Shown here in pieces: positions 60,612-64,000 of a stretch of DNA of 64,000 nucleotides. The notes beneath the pieces were generated by a model that did not search any database, was not told the DNA's origin, and saw only the letters and a list, made by a program, of their open reading frames with translations. The position numbers were made by a program, and so were the translations under genes. Location of the stretch: positions 41,212,682 through 41,276,681 of the forward strand of contig NC_133104.1 of assembly GCF_022965805.1 (NCBI RefSeq). The letters run 5' to 3'. The DNA is from Primulina eburnea. Lineage: Eukaryota; Streptophyta; Magnoliopsida; Lamiales; Gesneriaceae. Every line of letters starts with the position of its first letter. Position 1 is the stretch's first letter.

Positions 60612-60612
<1 letters not shown>
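60427..60612. repeat. GTGAGACGGTCTCAC foldback repeat, copy H
   Basis: GTAGGTCTCATGTGAGACCG to CGACCCGTGAGACCGTCACA. The best-preserved inner arms are GTGAGACGGGTCAACCC and AAGAGATCCGTCTCACAAAT. A (TA)n run starts 2 bp beyond its right end. Confidence 0.9.

Positions 60613-60613
<1 letters not shown>

Positions 60614-60695
<82 letters not shown>
60614..60695. repeat. (TA)n microsatellite, about 40 units
   Basis: Longest simple repeat in the window. It makes Tyr-Ile frames on both strands that are not genes. Confidence 0.95.
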
Positions 60696-60700
<5 letters not shown>

Positions 60701-61788
60701 ATCAATATTTTTTTATATTGTTGTGATTTGAGAGATCAAAAGTTAGTATTTTTCAATTTTTTTTTTGTAAATGATAAATAGCTAAACTATTTGCTTGCGA
60801 GTAAAGAGTATTTGCTTCTATAAAGAAAATAAATAAAAACAACCCAAAAAGTAAATATTGTGATATTGGTTTATTAATTTTACTAATTAAAATATCCGTG
60901 TATCTTTTACATTCACTAATATTGACACTTTTAACTTACTTCACTTCATTTATTTGACATTTTTTTGTTATTTGTAAATATTATATCATTTATTATTATA
61001 CCAATCTATATTATGAAAACATTTTTACATAAATAAAATGGGATTCCACACTCTATCTAAGTAAAAAATTAAATTTATCTTTGATAAATTTTAATTTGAA
61101 ATCAATATTAATAAAAAATACTATAAGAAAAGATAACTTTAACGTCAATGACTCATAATACATCTGACATCAAAATATCAAATTTATTATAAATTTTCGA
61201 GTTCTACACAATTGTAATAAACTCCCATCCTCTTTCAATTATTAAAAAATAAGAAGATAACTTTAATAAATTTTTAAAAAAATGATATATTTGTAAAACA
61301 CTCCTAACCAAATGCTGTATTGATATTGCTATAATAATACGCAGATACAAAGACAATTTTATTACCAAATCTCACTTTTAATTTTAGTAAAAAAAATTGT
61401 TATTTTGTCTTATTATAATGTAAACTTTGGTGTACGCCACTTCTTGAATTTCTTATATAATCTTGAACTAGAGCAGATAGTCGGATCAGATTAACTACCG
61501 AACGAGGCCTGTTTTCGTTCCAGGTTCATTGTCAAAAAACAAAAAAGGCGTGCATTAATTTTGCGGCGTAAGCTCAATGTGATATATAATTAATTATACA
61601 TTAGCATTAACGCAGTATATATTTTCATATCCATTATATTATATAATATATTAATTTTAAATTATCAAAGAGAAGTAAAATATGTTTTGGGAAATTAAAA
61701 AATATATTATATTACATATTTATATATATAGAAATAAAATAAAAGACATCAGAGGATTAAAATAGTTACTAAATATGATTCATGTGTA
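60696..61788. other. AT-rich spacer upstream of the DUF506 gene
   Basis: Nothing recognised. Confidence 0.5.
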
Positions 61789-61792
61789 TATA

Positions 61793-61813
61793 TATATATA
61801 TATATATATAAAC
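61793..61813 (+). promoter_or_regulatory. Probable TATA region of the DUF506 gene
   Basis: A short (TA)n run ends TATATATAAACGCC, a good TATA-like context 230 bp upstream of the ATG. Transcription would begin near 61835-61845. Confidence 0.5.
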
Positions 61814-61819
61814 GCCACT

Positions 61820-61915
61820 ATGTCTTCATTCATTCACTCCAATGACTCCATGAACCATTCACCGAAGGTTTATACCAACAAGTGTTCACACCATTTCGCC
61901 ATAATCGCAACATAA
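61820..61915 (+). other. Upstream ORF in the DUF506 leader
   Basis: ATG at 61820, and again in frame at 61850, reads 31 (or 21) codons to TAA at 61913. If transcription starts as predicted, only the second ATG is in the mRNA. It ends 125 bp before the main start. Confidence 0.35.
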
Positions 61916-62040
61916 TTACAAGATTTCTGAACATAGATTGGTATTTGATTTTCATCTCTGCGTATAATTGTGAGTGACGATCCGGGCATTTATCCATTCG
62001 ATCAATACTGTTACTCGAGCAATACGGAAAAGGGAATTCG

Positions 62041-63238
62041 ATGCTTGCGATGGTGAATATTCCGGTGAAATTCAGAAGGGTTGCAGCCGCCTTCGATGAG
62101 CTGGTTAAGGCCGGCAGGTCCTGCGAGAGCAGTGGCAGCGAGCACTCGGCGGATTTGTCTGATATGGTGTATTCTTATTTAGAGAGGGAAATCATGGAGT
62201 ACGGAGAAAGTGAGGAGGTAAAAGATCGAGAGGAAGGAGACGGAGATGGAGAGGAGATCGTTAATGATGACGACTCATCGGAAACAAATTCTCATGATTC
62301 TGAGTTGGAAGATTCTTTGAAGAATTTGCTGTTTGATCGTGAAAATGATGACGGAGGTGTCAAAAGGAGGATTCTTGAAGAGGTGGAAGCGGCGATCGGA
62401 GAATTTGATGGCAACGGAAGCTCGTCGCCGGATTTCAAACGGAGAGTAATGGCGCGGTTGCGGGATCGAGGCTTTGATGCCGGTGAGTTTCTGGCTTCTG
62501 TGAAGTTTATGGAGTTGATATAATTTTGATATTTTTCTCGCAGATATAGTATAAAAGTGCAATATTTGCTATATACTTTTTTCAATATCATTATCAGTAA
62601 GTTTCAATTTATTTTTATCTTTCATTCAAGTGGATAAGCATGACCAGAGTCACATTTCCTATATTCAATATGTAGTTAGGCAAGTATGTTTCCCATTAAT
62701 ATAAGCATTTATCTAAGACATTTTCAATTCATCAAAAAATACAGGTCTTTGCAAATCGAAGTGGGAAAAAAAAGGCCGGTGCCCCTCCGGAGACTACGAA
62801 TACATTGACGTGAACACCGGAGGCAGCCGCTACATAGTCGAAATTTTTATCGCGGGAGAGTTCACCATCGCTCGTCCGACTGGCTGCTATCCCTCTTTAC
62901 TCAAACTTCTTCCACAAATTTTCGTCGGGAGACCCGACCAGCTCAAGCAGGTTGTGAGGCTTATGTCCAATGCAATAAGAAAATCAATGGAAAGTGCTGG
63001 CATTCACGTGCCACCTTGGCGACGCATCACTTACATGCAGGCTAAGTGGTTTGGTTCCTACAAACGAACCCAAAACGAAGTTGCAAGCAGGAATACGGCA
63101 TTTCCCGGCGAGGTCTTGGCCGGAAGTAGGTCGACGGGTTTTCGACCGGTGCCCGTGCAGACAATGTACTATTGCATGCAGGATTTTGCAGCTAAAGCAG
63201 GCGTTAGAACCGGAAACTTAGCTGCAGCTCTTAATTAG
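62041..63238 (+). CDS. DUF506 family protein (PDDEXK-like), two exons, 311 aa
   Basis: Exons 62041-62482 (donor GATGCCG|GTGAGT) and 62745-63238 (acceptor ATACAG). Phase closes to 312 codons. The N-terminal half opens MLAMVNIPVKFRRVAAAFDE, then an acidic stretch (EEVKDREEGDGDGEEIVNDD). The conserved DUF506 core runs from about residue 140 across the intron: RLRDRGFDAGLCKSKWEKKG, GDYEYIDV, EFTIARPTGCYPSLLKLLP, VGRPDQLKQVV, then GIHVPPWRR and MQAKWFGSY. DUF506 proteins have a PDDEXK-nuclease-like fold of unproven activity. Some Arabidopsis members (RXR1 group) repress root-hair elongation under low phosphate. Which member this is cannot be said. A plus-strand AATAAA at 63372-63377 may be its poly(A) signal. 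Confidence 0.92.
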
Positions 63239-64000
63239 TATGCTTTATGTGATGGAATCAGAATCCCATGTTTTTATTGGCCTCGTTCAAAAGCTCAAGT
63301 TTGCATATATATTCCTTATTTATCATCATTGAGACGGAGACTAGACCATCGCCGGAATTATAAAACTAGGAAATAAATTGGTTTCTATAGGCAGAACATT
63401 TGAAGTCGAGTAAGAGCAAGACCAGCCAAGATCTTCGTTGTTGTTGGATCCGGATGCCAAATTGTATGGCACTTCAGAAAATGTAAACTTGGATTATGAT
63501 GTAGATTTTTTAGTGTAGGAATTTATCTTCTAGTTATGGGTTTATCCTTTTGTTCTATTTAAGCCAAGAAAAGTACTAAAGGTGCGTGAAATCTTGGATT
63601 CTTGGCATTTTTTTTGTATAAACAAGAACAATGGGTCTTGTTTTAAAATGTAAATGATTATATCATATAAAATATATTTAGAATTTGTCCACGGTAATGA
63701 TTCTTTATGCAAAATTGCCTTTGTTGAACTGAATCTCAAAGCTCTACCACTTGCAAGGAAACACATGGAGACATCGCTTGATATGAATTATTCTGTATAT
63801 TAATGACTAAAATGATTATAAGATAGGATGAAACTTTGAGAACTTGAAAACTTGTTGAAATTATAAGATTCCTTACTGACGAGTTAAGTATAAATATTCT
63901 AATGATACTCCTCAAGTACTCGTTTATAAATAGACAAAAATTTATGTGAAACGATCTCTATAAATATTCTAATGATACTCTTCACGTACTCATTTATAAA
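63239..64000. other. 3' region of the DUF506 gene and spacer
   Basis: Holds the 3' UTR. A foldback-family end (AAATTTATGTGAAACGATCT) lies near 63940-63958. CTATAAATATTCTAATGATACTC occurs twice (near 63889 and 63958), a short direct repeat. No gene seen. Confidence 0.45.

Noticed and set aside
10819..60612. Recurrent GTGAGAC motif considered as a CRISPR-like or regular array
   Set aside because: Copies are kilobases apart, in both orientations and palindromic, without spacers. This is a dispersed foldback repeat in a plant genome.
60517..60781. Tyr-Ile repeat frames on both strands
   Set aside because: Translation of a (TA)n microsatellite.

Overview
This is nuclear DNA from a flowering plant, almost certainly a eudicot. 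It carries intron-rich genes of plant-type families (MO25-like scaffold, phytocystatin, F-box with F-box-associated domain, EMC3, plastid-type NTF2-like protein, RIC1-like GEF, DUF506), AT-rich spacers, Ty1-copia retrotransposons primed by initiator tRNA-Met, and several miniature transposon families. Clade below eudicot cannot be fixed from the sequence.

Layout. 1-346 (+): 3' end of an inositol/sugar transporter gene with an in-frame stop. 1372-5898 (-): MO25-like gene, 11 coding exons; its first exon has no in-frame ATG. 5.9-13.0 kb: gene desert with a duplicated block whose two copies differ by one MITE insertion, a decayed pararetrovirus-like polyprotein, and other repeats. 13075-13446 (-): secreted phytocystatin, single exon, with TATA box and G-box. 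14.1-19.3 kb: an RNase H relic next to an intact Ty1-copia element with one long ORF, 185-bp LTRs and a 5-bp target-site duplication. 20283-20958: non-autonomous hAT element of Ac type with an 8-bp duplication. 23067-24197 (+): F-box gene. 25808-31519: a second copia element, LTRs 3 mismatches apart but polyprotein broken at three sites. 32684-33577 (-): small acidic Glu/Pro-rich protein. 34199-34390: long near-perfect hairpin. 38604-40817 (-): EMC3. 41742-43360 (+): NTF2-like protein with C-terminal membrane anchor. 44029-56375 (-): RIC1-like gene, 23 coding exons, 1125 codons. 56.4-61.8 kb: spacer with relics, a second small hairpin and a (TA)n tract. 62041-63238 (+): DUF506 protein.

The genes form no pathway. 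They are ordinary single genes, several of them general cell machinery: EMC3 in ER membrane insertion, RIC1 in Rab activation at the Golgi, MO25 as a kinase scaffold, and a cystatin as a protease inhibitor. The multi-exon models were built by hand from GT/AG sites; reading phase closes across every junction in MO25, EMC3, NTF2-like, RIC1-like and DUF506.

The most distinctive structure outside genes is a foldback repeat family with ends like GTGAGACGGTCTCAC, present in six full copies and several fragments. I found no convincing new multi-gene system. The items most worth following are the two hairpins, the MO25 start problem, the MITE empty-site pair, the copia element with non-canonical TA...TA ends, and the GGC-rich core element present in two copies.
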